Positions 32,342-40,133 of a stretch of DNA of 64,000 nucleotides are shown piece by piece; within the stretch, counting starts at the first letter, position 1, and each line of letters starts with the position of its first letter. The position numbers were made by a program, and so were the translations under genes. The notes under the pieces are model-generated. The model was not told the DNA's origin, ran no database searches, and saw only the letters and a list, made by a program, of their open reading frames with translations. The stretch spans positions 992,001 through 1,056,000 of the forward strand of contig CAVTGA010000002.1 in assembly GCA_963734185.1 (NCBI GenBank), given 5' to 3'. Source of the stretch: PALSA-894 sp963734185. Lineage in GTDB: Bacteria; Pseudomonadota; Alphaproteobacteria; Rhizobiales; Xanthobacteraceae.

Positions 32342-33096
32342 TGGCTTCCGTGATGTGGAAAGAGCTGACCGCGGAAGACCTGCGCGCCAAGGCGCAGGCC
32401 GACGCCATCGTGGTCCTTCCGGTAGCCTCGATGGAGCAGCACGGGCCGCACCTGCCGGTCGGCGTCGACACGTTCCTGTGTGAGGCGGTGTGCCAGGCCG
32501 GCGCCGAACTGGCCGCGAAGGACCTTTCCGTGGTGGTGGCGCCGACGCTGTGGTGCGGCATGGCCGAGCACCACATGGCGTTCGGCGGCACCTTCACGTT
32601 CGACATCCCGACCTACCGGGCGGTGCTGCTGGCGTTCCTGAAAAGCATCGACCGCCACGGCTTCAAGCGCGCCTTCATCGTCAACGGCCACGGCGGCAAC
32701 ATCGCGGCGCTCAATTCCTTCCTGCCCGACTTCGCGCGCGAGACCGGCCTGACGCTCTACGCCACCACCTATTTCGAGCTGTCGAAGTCCGACATCGGGG
32801 CCTACCTCGAGGACCAGAAGCAGGTGCACCACGCCTGCGAGGTCGAGACCTCGATGATGATGGTGGTGGCGCCCGGCACCGTGAAACACGACCGGCTGGG
32901 CGAAGCGTTCGGCATGCTCAACGGCGATCCGCGCAAGGCATTTCCGGCCGCGCGCTTCCACGCGTTCAAGGATCTGACGCCGAGCGGCGTCGTGGGCGAC
33001 GCGCGCCGCGCCAACCCGGACAAAGGCGAGAAGCTGCTCGCGGTATGCGCCCAAGGACTCGCGGCGGCGCTGAAGGACCGCGAGATGTGGGGCTGA
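32341..33096 (+). CDS. Creatininase family protein inside the ugp operon
   Basis: A 251-residue metal-dependent amidohydrolase of the creatininase family. Metal ligands are visible in SMEQHGPHLPVGVD (Glu32, His34, Asp43) and in VNGHGGN, with a later Glu in CEVETSMMM. Members hydrolyse creatinine, guanidine-like or formamide-type bonds, or act in pyrroloquinoline or F420-like pathways; the substrate here is unknown. It lies between ugpA and ugpE, starting in overlap with ugpA and ending 1 nt before ugpE, so it is certainly co-transcribed with the importer. Confidence 0.88.
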   Translation: MASVMWKELTAEDLRAKAQADAIVVLPVASMEQHGPHLPVGVDTFLCEAVCQAGAELAAKDLSVVVAPTLWCGMAEHHMAFGGTFTFDIPTYRAVLLAFLKSIDRHGFKRAFIVNGHGGNIAALNSFLPDFARETGLTLYATTYFELSKSDIGAYLEDQKQVHHACEVETSMMMVVAPGTVKHDRLGEAFGMLNGDPRKAFPAARFHAFKDLTPSGVVGDARRANPDKGEKLLAVCAQGLAAALKDREMWG

Positions 33097-33097
33097 G

Positions 33098-33946
33098 ATG
33101 GTCGAGAAACGGGGCCTCGGAAACCTGCTGCCGCACCTGATCCTGTGGATCGGGATCGCGATCGTGGCGTTCCCGGTCTATCTCGCCTTCGTCGGCTCGA
33201 CCCATGAGCCGACCATCATCTCCAACGGGCAGATGCCGCTGACGCCCGGGCCGTATTTCCTGGAGAACTACTACCGCACCATCTTCATCGGCACGAGCAG
33301 CACGACGCGCGAGCCGGTCGGCACCATGCTGCTCAACTCTTTCATCATGGCGATGACGATCGCCTGCGGCAAGATCGCGATCTCGATCATCTCGGCCTAT
33401 GCGATCGTGTATTTCCGCTTTCCGTTCCGCATGTCGGCGTTCTGGCTCATCTTCGTCACGCTGATGCTTCCCGTGGAAGTGCGCATCTACCCGACCTACA
33501 AGGTCGCCGCCGACCTCAACCTGCTCGATACTTATTCGGGCCTGACTCTGCCGCTGGTCGCCTCGGCGACCGCGACGCTGCTGTTCCGCCAGTTCTTCAT
33601 GACGGTGCCGGACGAGCTGGTGGAAGCCTCGCGCATCGACGGCGCCGGGCCGTTCCGCTTCTTCAAGGACACGCTGCTGCCGCTGTCGCGCACCAACATG
33701 GCGGCGCTGTTCGTGATCCTGTTCATCTACGGCTGGAACCAGTACCTCTGGCCGCTGCTGATCACCACCCGCGACGACATGCAGACGATCGTCATCGGCA
33801 TCAAGAAGATGATCGTGACTTCCGACGCCCTGACCGAATGGCAGCTCGTCATGGCGACCGCCATGCTCGCCATGCTGCCGCCGGTCGCCGTGGTGGTGCT
33901 GATGCAGAAGCTGTTCGTGCGCGGACTGGTGGAGACCGAGAAGTGA
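33098..33946 (+). CDS. ugpE: Glycerol-3-phosphate ABC transporter permease UgpE
   Basis: A 282-residue MalG/UgpE-type permease with six helices and the EAA loop EASRIDGAGPFRFFKDTLLP. The N-terminus MVEKRGLGNLLPHLILWIGI matches UgpE, with IVAFPVYLAFVGSTHEP following. Together with UgpA it forms the membrane pore; the ATPase UgpC is downstream after a repeat-containing gap. Confidence 0.93.
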   Translation: MVEKRGLGNLLPHLILWIGIAIVAFPVYLAFVGSTHEPTIISNGQMPLTPGPYFLENYYRTIFIGTSSTTREPVGTMLLNSFIMAMTIACGKIAISIISAYAIVYFRFPFRMSAFWLIFVTLMLPVEVRIYPTYKVAADLNLLDTYSGLTLPLVASATATLLFRQFFMTVPDELVEASRIDGAGPFRFFKDTLLPLSRTNMAALFVILFIYGWNQYLWPLLITTRDDMQTIVIGIKKMIVTSDALTEWQLVMATAMLAMLPPVAVVVLMQKLFVRGLVETEK

Positions 33947-33951
33947 AGGTA

Positions 33952-34024
33952 GCGAATGGCGAATAGGGAGTAGCGAATAGTAAGGAAGGCAGGCGGGGGC
34001 CACTATTCGCTATTCGCTATTCGC
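33952..34024. repeat. Inverted array of the heptamer (A)GCGAAT
   Basis: GCGAAT occurs three times on the left (33952, 33959 and 33973) and its complement ATTCGC occurs three times on the right at exact 7-nt steps (34005, 34012 and 34019). The two sets can fold into a hairpin of about 20 bp in the gap between ugpE and ugpC. The heptamer repeats could vary in number by slippage. Confidence 0.75.
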
Positions 34025-34036
34025 TTGGGGCAACAG

Positions 34037-35065
34037 ATGGCCGAAGTCACACTGCGGGACGTCAAAAAGGTCTACGCCGGCGGCGTCGAGGCCGTGAAGG
34101 GCGTGAGCTTCGACGTGCCCGACGGGTATTTCTGCGTGCTGGTCGGGCCGTCCGGCTGCGGCAAGTCCACGCTGCTGCGCATGGTCGCCGGTGTCGAGAC
34201 CATCAGCGCCGGCGAGGTGCGCATCGGCGACCGCGTCGTCAACGACATCGAGCCGTCCGAGCGCGACATCGCCATGGTGTTCCAGAACTACGCGCTCTAC
34301 CCGCACATGACCGTCTACAACAACATGGCCTACGGGCTGCGCAACCGCAAAACCCCGAAGGACGAGATCGACAAGCGCGTGCGCGAGGCCGCGCGCATCC
34401 TCGAGATCGAGCTCCTGCTCGACCGCAAGCCGCGCGCGCTCTCCGGCGGGCAGCGCCAGCGCGTGGCCATGGGCCGCGCCATCGTGCGCCAGCCCAAGGC
34501 GTTCCTGTTCGACGAGCCGTTGTCAAACCTGGACGCCAAGCTGCGCGTCTCGATGCGGGTCGAGATCAAGAAGCTGCAGCGCTCGTTCGCCACCACGTCG
34601 ATCTACGTGACCCACGACCAGCTCGAGGCCATGACCCTGGCCGACATGCTGGTGGTGATGAACCAGGGCAAGGTCGAGCAGATCGGCGCGCCGCTCGAGC
34701 TCTACGAGAAGCCGGCGACGACTTTCGTGGCGTCCTTCATCGGCGCGCCGTCGATGAACCTGCTGCCGATGGGCGACGCCATCATCGGGGTGCGCCCCGA
34801 GGACCTCTCCCTCGCCCCCGCCGGCACGCAGCCGGCCGACGGCGTGGCGCTGCCGCTGACGGTCGGCGCGGTCGAGCGCGTCGGCCCGGAAAGCTTCATC
34901 TACGGCACGCTCGAGCGCGGCGGCAACGTGATCGTACGCGTGGCCGGCAATGTGGCTCCGGAGCCGGGCGAAAAGGCCCTGGCGGTCGCCGCCCGCGCGA
35001 AACTGCACCCGTTCAGCGCCGACGGGACGCGCCGGCTCACCGGACAAATCCCTGTTTTGACTTGA
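34037..35065 (+). CDS. ugpC: Glycerol-3-phosphate ABC transporter ATP-binding protein UgpC
   Basis: A 342-residue ATPase of the MalK/UgpC type. Walker A is GPSGCGKST, the signature is LSGGQRQRVAMGRAI, Walker B is FLFDEPLSNLD, and the switch His is in YVTHDQLEAMT. The C-terminal TOBE domain (GVRPEDLSL) is present. The start ATG 34037 gives MAEVTLRDVKKVYAGG; a TTG at 34025 would add four residues. It completes the ugpBAEC set. Confidence 0.93.
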   Translation: MAEVTLRDVKKVYAGGVEAVKGVSFDVPDGYFCVLVGPSGCGKSTLLRMVAGVETISAGEVRIGDRVVNDIEPSERDIAMVFQNYALYPHMTVYNNMAYGLRNRKTPKDEIDKRVREAARILEIELLLDRKPRALSGGQRQRVAMGRAIVRQPKAFLFDEPLSNLDAKLRVSMRVEIKKLQRSFATTSIYVTHDQLEAMTLADMLVVMNQGKVEQIGAPLELYEKPATTFVASFIGAPSMNLLPMGDAIIGVRPEDLSLAPAGTQPADGVALPLTVGAVERVGPESFIYGTLERGGNVIVRVAGNVAPEPGEKALAVAARAKLHPFSADGTRRLTGQIPVLT

Positions 35066-35202
35066 GTTTCGACCCCAGCGAGGGTTTCTTGAACCCTTAA
35101 CCGGTACCCCCCATATTTGGCGGGCCGGAACGGGGGTCTCCCGGACCGGAGGAGGTGCCGCACGGGCCTCCCCAAAGTCGCTTCGATGAGGGCTTTGTCG
35201 CG

Positions 35203-35628
35203 ATGTCTCGGGTTCCGTCGCTTTCCAGTCCGTTCCTGCTCGGCTTCGACGAGATCGAGCGCGTGCTCGACCGCGTCACCAAGGCGGCCGACGGCTATCC
35301 GCCCTACAATATCGAGCGGTTGCCGCGCGACGAACGCAACCCCGAGCGGCTGCGCATCACGTTGGCGGTGGCGGGCTTCACCCGCGACCAGCTCGACGTT
35401 TCGCTCGAGGAGAGCCAGCTGGTGATTCGCGGACGCCAGCAGGACGACAAGACGCGCGAGTACCTCCACCGCGGCATCGCGGCGCGCCAGTTTCAACGCA
35501 CGTTCGTGCTCGCCGACGGCATGGAGGTGAAGGGGGCGGACCTGAAGAACGGTTTGCTGTCGATCGATCTCTCGCGCCCGGAGCCCGAGCGCCTGGTCAA
35601 GACGATCGCCATCAAGGATTACGAGTGA
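35203..35628 (+). CDS. Hsp20/alpha-crystallin family small heat-shock protein
   Basis: A 141-residue small heat-shock protein. N-terminal MSRVPSLSSPFLLGFDEIER, then PPYNIER...LRITLAVAGFTRDQLDVSLE and the C-terminal GLLSIDLSRPEPER, the IbpA-like alpha-crystallin layout. It binds unfolding proteins without ATP. The ATG at 35203 is preceded by GAGG. The 137-nt leader contains inverted segments (GGAGG/CCTCC), but I do not claim a ROSE thermometer. It is 35 nt before its usual partner, DUF1150. Confidence 0.9.
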   Translation: MSRVPSLSSPFLLGFDEIERVLDRVTKAADGYPPYNIERLPRDERNPERLRITLAVAGFTRDQLDVSLEESQLVIRGRQQDDKTREYLHRGIAARQFQRTFVLADGMEVKGADLKNGLLSIDLSRPEPERLVKTIAIKDYE

Positions 35629-35663
35629 GGCGACGAGGCATCGACGGAAAGGAGTCGAGGGCC

Positions 35664-35918
35664 ATGACTGAAGAACACCGCACCACGATCTCGCCCGAAG
35701 CGCTCTCCGCGCTCGGCGACGGCAAGATCGCCTACGTCAGGACGATCCGCTCCGAGGACGTGCAGAAGCACTTCCCGCAAGTGCCGCAGATCGCGCCGGG
35801 CACCCTGCTCTACGCGCTGCATGGCGCCGACGGCACGCCGATCATGCTCACCGACAGCCGCGAGGCGGCGCTCGCCAATGCGTGGAGCCACGAGCTCGAG
35901 GCGGTGAGCGTGCATTGA
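35664..35918 (+). CDS. DUF1150 family protein
   Basis: An 84-residue protein, MTEEHRTTISPEALSALGDG at the start and MLTDSREAALANAWSHELEA near the end. DUF1150 is an alphaproteobacterial family commonly encoded right after an Hsp20 gene, as here; function unknown. An AAAGGAG site precedes the ATG at 35664. The upstream in-frame start at 35625 is not supported. Confidence 0.9.
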   Translation: MTEEHRTTISPEALSALGDGKIAYVRTIRSEDVQKHFPQVPQIAPGTLLYALHGADGTPIMLTDSREAALANAWSHELEAVSVH

Positions 35919-35934
35919 GCGCGGGAGGGCTGAA

Positions 35935-36396
35935 TTGCCCGATACGTCGAACGCAATCGTCCGCCCGCCAATCGCCTGGGTCCTTGCGTTCGCCATTGGC
36001 CTCGGCCTCGATTGGCTCTATCCGCTGAAATTCCTTCCAGTGGGCTTTCCGCGCGCATGGATCGGCAGCATCGTGTTTGCCGCCGGCTTCGCGCTGCTGG
36101 TCTTCGCCATCGTGACGATACGCCGGGCCGGGACCGAGGTCCAAACCAGCCGGCCGACGACCGCCATCGTGGCGGACGGACCCTATGGCTGGACGCGCAA
36201 CCCGATCTATGCCGGCATGATCCTCGGACTCGTCGGCGCCGCGATCGGCTTCGACACGCTGTGGATCCTCGTTGCGCTGATCGCGTTCTATCTCGTCATC
36301 CGCTACGGCGTGATCGCACGCGAGGAAGCCTATCTGGAGCGCAAGTTCGGCGAGGGGTATCTCGGCTACAAGTCCCGCGTCCGGCGCTGGGTGTGA
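35935..36396 (+). CDS. Isoprenylcysteine carboxyl methyltransferase-like membrane protein
   Basis: A 153-residue integral membrane protein of the ICMT/PEMT family: three to four helices, then GPYGWTRNPIYAGMILGLVG (the SAM-binding RHP/NPxY-type motif) and a C-terminal AREEAYLERKFGEGYLGYKS. It likely methylates a lipid or small hydrophobic thiol or alcohol; bacterial substrates are mostly unknown. It starts with TTG at 35935, 16 nt after DUF1150, and may be co-transcribed. Confidence 0.82.
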   Translation: MPDTSNAIVRPPIAWVLAFAIGLGLDWLYPLKFLPVGFPRAWIGSIVFAAGFALLVFAIVTIRRAGTEVQTSRPTTAIVADGPYGWTRNPIYAGMILGLVGAAIGFDTLWILVALIAFYLVIRYGVIAREEAYLERKFGEGYLGYKSRVRRWV

Positions 36397-36494
36397 CCGC
36401 GACGCTTCGGCAAATGCGGCTACACTTGCTGCGGGCATCCACGTCTTCCGTCCCCGCAGTTCATAAGCAAGGCGTGAATGACCGGAACAAGTGT

Positions 36495-36965
36495 TTAGTC
36501 CGAGCCCATGACCTTTTCACTGCCCTGCCCCGCCATCTCCTCCGCAAGCTGGATCAAGGCCTCCCGCCTGTTGGGATTGCCGATCGCCGCGTAGGCGCGC
36601 ATGAGCCGCATCCCGCCGTGCGAAATGAAACTCAGGTCGGCGGTCAGGGCCGCCGCCTCGTCGTTGCGCGCGTCGAACAGCGCCGTGATCGGGATGTCGA
36701 GAATCTCGGCGATCTTCTGCAGGCGACCCGCGCCGATGCGGTTGATGCCGAGCTCGTATTTCGACAACTGCTGCGTGGTGACGCCCAGCTCGTAGGCGAG
36801 CGTTTTCTGCGGCAGGCGGCGCGACAGCCGATACATCCGTATGCGCAGACCGACTGCCACGTCGTTCGAATCCGGTGACTTGGTTTTGCGCGCCGATGCC
36901 ACGAATTTTCGCCGCGTGCGACAATGCATCACTGACATCGAATCAGCGACAAATTGAAAATGCAC
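36495..36965 (-). CDS. XRE-family transcriptional regulator (divergent pair, left)
   Basis: A 156-residue DNA-binding protein. The helix-turn-helix lies at about 40-95: VGLRIRMYRLSRRLPQKTLA, then ELGVTTQQLSKYELGINRIG and LQKIAEILDIPITALFD. The C-terminal helix may mediate dimerisation. The start is uncertain (GTG 36965, or ATGs at 36938 and 36929). It is divergent from another XRE gene across an AT-rich 110-bp gap that contains operator-like repeats. Confidence 0.85.
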   Translation of the reverse strand: MHFQFVADSMSVMHCRTRRKFVASARKTKSPDSNDVAVGLRIRMYRLSRRLPQKTLAYELGVTTQQLSKYELGINRIGAGRLQKIAEILDIPITALFDARNDEAAALTADLSFISHGGMRLMRAYAAIGNPNRREALIQLAEEMAGQGSEKVMGSD

Positions 36966-36985
36966 TATCTTCTATTTATAAAATT

Positions 36986-37025
36986 AGTATGATATACTAT
37001 ATTCTACTATGAAAATCAGTATATC
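36986..37025. promoter_or_regulatory. Operator-like inverted repeats between two XRE genes
   Basis: AGTATGATATACT at 36986-36998 is a 5-bp-arm palindrome, and GATATACT (36991-36998) is the exact reverse complement of AGTATATC (37018-37025). Three AGTAT-type half-sites thus lie in the AT-rich divergent gap (36966-37075) that must hold both promoters. Cross- or auto-regulation by the flanking XRE proteins is the likely use. Confidence 0.55.
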
Positions 37026-37075
37026 AATCTTTCACTCGACGACGGGTCGATTCAGTGTCGTGGCGGAGGCCCGCC

Positions 37076-37405
37076 GTGACGCTACGCAAGACCTTCGGCG
37101 CCAACGTCAGCCATTATCGGCGCATCCGCGGCCTCAAGCAGGAACATCTCGCCGAGGCGATCGACGTGACGCCAGGCTTCGTGAGCCAACTCGAAACCGG
37201 CAAGAGCGCGCCGTCGTTCGACTCGATCGAGCAGATCGCGACGGCGCTCGACGTGCCCGAGGTGCTGCTGTTCGCGACCACACCGTTGTCGGTACCGACC
37301 GGCGAGCGCGGCAAGCTGGTGGAGCGCATCCACGTCGAGCTTGCCAAGCTCAACAACGCCGAGTTGGCGCGTGCGCTGAAGATGCTCAAGGCACTGACGG
37401 AGTGA
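37076..37405 (+). CDS. XRE-family transcriptional regulator (divergent pair, right)
   Basis: A 109-residue helix-turn-helix protein: TLRKTFGANVSHYRRIRGLK, then EHLAEAIDVTPGFVSQLETG and IEQIATALDVPEVLLF. It starts at GTG 37076, 7 nt after GGAGG, rather than GTG 37055. The short C-terminus (LVERIHVELAKLNNAELARA) may dimerise. Such small XRE proteins often control mobile or restriction-type loci, but no such locus is adjacent. Confidence 0.85.
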   Translation: MTLRKTFGANVSHYRRIRGLKQEHLAEAIDVTPGFVSQLETGKSAPSFDSIEQIATALDVPEVLLFATTPLSVPTGERGKLVERIHVELAKLNNAELARALKMLKALTE

Positions 37406-37408
37406 ACC

Positions 37409-37500
37409 CGTCGTGCCCGCACTTGTTGCGGGCATCCACGTCTTCCTTCCATGCCTAACAAGCAAGCCGTGGATGGCCGGAACAAGTCCGGCCATGACGG
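37409..37500. repeat. Palindromic repeat family C
   Basis: CGTCGTGCCCGCACTTGTTG through AAGTCCGGCCATGACGG. It matches the family C copy at 23533-23617 and a partial copy at 36424-36494. It follows the right-hand XRE gene. The rest of the gap up to 37773 holds no supportable gene; a short open frame ending near 37762 is not convincing. Confidence 0.8.
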
Positions 37501-37773
37501 AGGAAGTCGCGGCTGGAGAATCGGTCCAGCGTGTCCAGCAGTTCGCGTTTCTCCTCATCATCGGCACAGGTTCGGTGCGTTTGAAATCGCGCTGACCTTT
37601 CAAAACCACTGCACGGGACGGCGGCCCGCGCAGAAAGCCGGCTGAAGGCGTGGGAGCCCTGCTGACCGCGCAGGACCGCGTGATCGAAAGCCCGCCGGAC
37701 GGGATCGCGGCCCGGGATCCGGTGTGGATCGCCGGCAAGGTGACGGCGCAGGGCAAACAATAAGCGCGCAGCG

Positions 37774-38754
37774 CTATTGCGACCCTTCCAGCCCGAGTTT
37801 CTTCACCAGCGCGCCCCATTTCTCCTGCTCGGCGCGGCGGTAGGCGCGCGTGTCCTCGACCGAGGGCGTGTCGTGCGGGATCAGCCCGATCGCCTCGATC
37901 TTCGCCCGCAATTCCGGCTCCGCAAGAATGCGTTTCATCTCCGCATGCAGCCGGTCCACGATCTCGCGCGGGGTCTTGGCCGGCGCCAGCAGCATGTGCC
38001 ACGACACCGCCTCGAAGCCAGGCGCGGGCGCGGCCTCGGCGAGCGGCGGCACGTCGGGCAACAGCGGCAGACGCGTCACCGACGACACCGCGAGCGCGCG
38101 CAGCTTGCCGTCCTTGATCAGCGGGATCGACGCGCCGGCCTCGGCCCATCCGAGCGCAATGTGACCGGCGGCGATGTCCTGGATCGACTGCGGCGTGGCG
38201 CGATACGGCACATGGGTGATCTCCAGGCCGAACTGGTTCTTCATGTATTCCATCGACAGGTGCTGGGCGACGCCGGCGCCGGGCGAGGAATAGCTGAGCT
38301 TGCCCTGGTTCGCCTTGATGTGCGCGATCAGCTCGGGGACCGACTTCGCCGGCAGGCTCGGATTGACCACCAGGATGAACGGCGACTTCACGTACACGGA
38401 GATCGGGATGAAGTCGCGCTCGGGATCGTAGGTGACCTGCTTGAACAGCGTGAGATTGATCGCCATCGCCGACGAGGTCGAGACCAGAAGCGTGTGCCCG
38501 TCAGGCTGCGCCTGCGCCACCGCGTTCGCGGCCAGCATCAAGGAAGCGCCGGGACGGTTCTCGACCACCACCGGCTTACCGAGGCTTTGCGCCAGCTTGT
38601 CGGCATAGAGCCGCACCAGCACGTCCATGCCGCTGCCGGCCGCAAGCGGCACGATGATGGTGACGGGGCGGTTGGGATATTGCGCCTGCGCCGGCGCGGC
38701 CTGCGCCAGCGTCAGCCCGAGCATCATCGCTGCGACGTGCCTGAGGCGAAGCAT
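37774..38754 (-). CDS. Tripartite tricarboxylate transporter (Bug family) substrate-binding protein
   Basis: A 326-residue periplasmic binding protein of the TctC/Bug family. It has a signal peptide (MLRLRHVAAMMLGLTLAQAA), then YPNRPVTIIVPLAAGSGMDV, the ENRPGASLMLAANAV loop and FGLEITHVPYRATPQSIQDI. The start ATG 38754 is 6 nt after GGGGAGG. Bug proteins are numerous in these bacteria and bind carboxylates; no TctA/TctB permease is nearby, so it is an orphan component. Confidence 0.9.
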   Translation of the reverse strand: MLRLRHVAAMMLGLTLAQAAPAQAQYPNRPVTIIVPLAAGSGMDVLVRLYADKLAQSLGKPVVVENRPGASLMLAANAVAQAQPDGHTLLVSTSSAMAINLTLFKQVTYDPERDFIPISVYVKSPFILVVNPSLPAKSVPELIAHIKANQGKLSYSSPGAGVAQHLSMEYMKNQFGLEITHVPYRATPQSIQDIAAGHIALGWAEAGASIPLIKDGKLRALAVSSVTRLPLLPDVPPLAEAAPAPGFEAVSWHMLLAPAKTPREIVDRLHAEMKRILAEPELRAKIEAIGLIPHDTPSVEDTRAYRRAEQEKWGALVKKLGLEGSQ

Positions 38755-38793
38755 CGCGGACCTCCCCTTGGTCGGAAACGCCAGATATTCGTG

Positions 38794-38842
38794 GAGCATG
38801 ATCTTTTCCGAAAACCGCTGCACACTTTTCGGGATCATGCTC
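38794..38842. repeat. Palindromic repeat, family A
   Basis: GAGCATGATCTTTTCCGAAA through GGGATCATGCTC. Imperfect inverted repeat with the CCGAAAACCG / CTTTTCGGG core of family A. It lies in the gap between the Bug-type gene and ptsN. Confidence 0.85.
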
Positions 38843-38849
38843 TAGGGTA

Positions 38850-39311
38850 TCATGCCGCCTCGGACGGCGGCAGCGCCAGCACGGCGTAGAGCGCTTCGGC
38901 GTCGCGCGAGTCGCGCAGCTTGCGCACCACGTCATTGTCGCGCAGTAGGCGCGCCACGCGCGCGAGCGCCTTCAAATGATCGGCGCCGGCGGCCTCGGGC
39001 GCAAGCAGCAGGAAGATCAAGTCGACCGGTTGCCCGTCGAGCGCCTCGAAGTCGATGCCGCGCTCGAGCCGCGCGAACAGCCCGAACAGCTTCTCGAGCT
39101 TGGGCAGCTTGCCGTGCGGGATCGCGATGCCGTTGCCGACCCCGGTGGAGCCGAGCCGCTCGCGTTGCAGCAGGGTCTCGAACACGACGCGTTCGTTCTG
39201 CCCGGTGAGCTTGGCGGCCTTGGCGGACAGTTCCTGGATCGCCTGCTTCTTGCTGGTCACCTTCAGCGCCGGAACGATCGCGTTCGGCGCGACAAGATCG
39301 GTGAGCGCCAT
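38850..39311 (-). CDS. ptsN: PTS IIA-like nitrogen regulatory protein PtsN
   Basis: A 153-residue EIIA-Ntr domain protein. The phosphorylated His66 is in GNGIAIPHGK. It receives phosphate from PtsP/NPr and tunes potassium, carbon and nitrogen control. Start at 39311 gives MALTDLVAPNAIVPALKVTS, the normal length; a longer frame exists. It is last in the conserved lptC-lptA-lptB-rpoN-hpf-ptsN order, all minus strand. Confidence 0.94.
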   Translation of the reverse strand: MALTDLVAPNAIVPALKVTSKKQAIQELSAKAAKLTGQNERVVFETLLQRERLGSTGVGNGIAIPHGKLPKLEKLFGLFARLERGIDFEALDGQPVDLIFLLLAPEAAGADHLKALARVARLLRDNDVVRKLRDSRDAEALYAVLALPPSEAA

Positions 39312-39414
39312 GGATCCCGCTTCTGAAAAGGTTGCCAACGTTGTCGAGGGGGTGCCGGAAAAGCGGCGGACCATAGGGACCGCTCACCGCGGCGTCAATG
39401 GCTCCGAGTGCGGC

Positions 39415-40002
39415 TCAAGAGGCGACGGCCGGTGGGTCGACCCAGCCCACATGGCCGTCCGGGCGGCGATAGACCAGATTGACCCGGCCGTGCCCGGCAT
39501 GGCGGAACACCACGACCGGCGCGCCGGTCATGTCGAGTTCCATGACCGCCTCGCTGACCGAGAGCCGCTTCAGCGCGGTCATCGTCTCGGCGATGATGAC
39601 CGGATTGAACGTGGTCACCTCCTCGTCGGCGTCGGGTTCCGGCGCGGCGATGACGTAGCTCGGCGCATCGATCGGCGCGTCGACCATGGCGCCGTCGACG
39701 CGCGCGGCATGGCGGTCCTTGAGCCGCCGCTTGTAGCGTCTGAGGCGTTTCTCAATGCGCTCGGCCGCGAGATCCGCGCTGGCATAGGCGTCGGCCGCAA
39801 CACCGTCGGCATGCAGCACGATGCCGGAGTCGAGATGGATGGCGCATTCGGTGCGGAAGCCGAAACCGTCCTTGTCGACCGTCACGTGGCCCGAATAGCC
39901 GCCGTCGAAGAATTTGGCCAATGCCTCGGCGATCCGCGCATTGACCCGCTCGCGCAGCGCCTCGCCGATGTCGATGTTCTTGCCCGAGACGCGAAACGGC
40001 AT
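39415..40002 (-). CDS. hpf: Ribosome hibernation-promoting factor (long form)
   Basis: A 195-residue long HPF. The N-terminal S30AE domain (MPFRVSGKNIDIGEALRERV, then HADGVAADAYASADLAAERIEK) is joined by a linker to the dimerisation domain (LKRLSVSEAVMELDMTGAPV and NLVYRRPDGHVGWVDPP). Long HPF alone can dimerise 70S ribosomes into 100S particles in stationary phase. It lies between rpoN and ptsN as usual. Confidence 0.95.
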   Translation of the reverse strand: MPFRVSGKNIDIGEALRERVNARIAEALAKFFDGGYSGHVTVDKDGFGFRTECAIHLDSGIVLHADGVAADAYASADLAAERIEKRLRRYKRRLKDRHAARVDGAMVDAPIDAPSYVIAAPEPDADEEVTTFNPVIIAETMTALKRLSVSEAVMELDMTGAPVVVFRHAGHGRVNLVYRRPDGHVGWVDPPAVAS

Positions 40003-40084
40003 ATCGGCCTCCGCTGTCCGCCTTCTCTCTTTGAGCTAGTGACGGCCGCGGCCGGTGTCAACGCAGGCCGGTTCCCCTTTGGTG

Positions 40085-40133
40085 GAGCATGATCTTTTCC
40101 GAAAGCCGGCTTCCACCTTTCGGGATCCTGCTC
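40085..40133. repeat. Palindromic repeat, family A
   Basis: GAGCATGATCTTTTCCGAAA through GGGATCCTGCTC. It touches the rpoN stop codon at 40134, so it forms the 3' end of the rpoN message or leader of hpf. Imperfect inverted repeat as in the other copies. Confidence 0.85.

Noticed and set aside
35066..35202. ROSE-type RNA thermometer before the Hsp20 gene
   Set aside because: The leader has some pairing potential but lacks the recognisable ROSE U(U/C)GCU segment against the SD; no support from sequence alone.
37540..37760. Small plus-strand ORF ending near 37762 (ARDPVWIAGKVTAQGKQ)
   Set aside because: Short, no ribosome-binding site, adjacent to repeats; not supportable as a gene.
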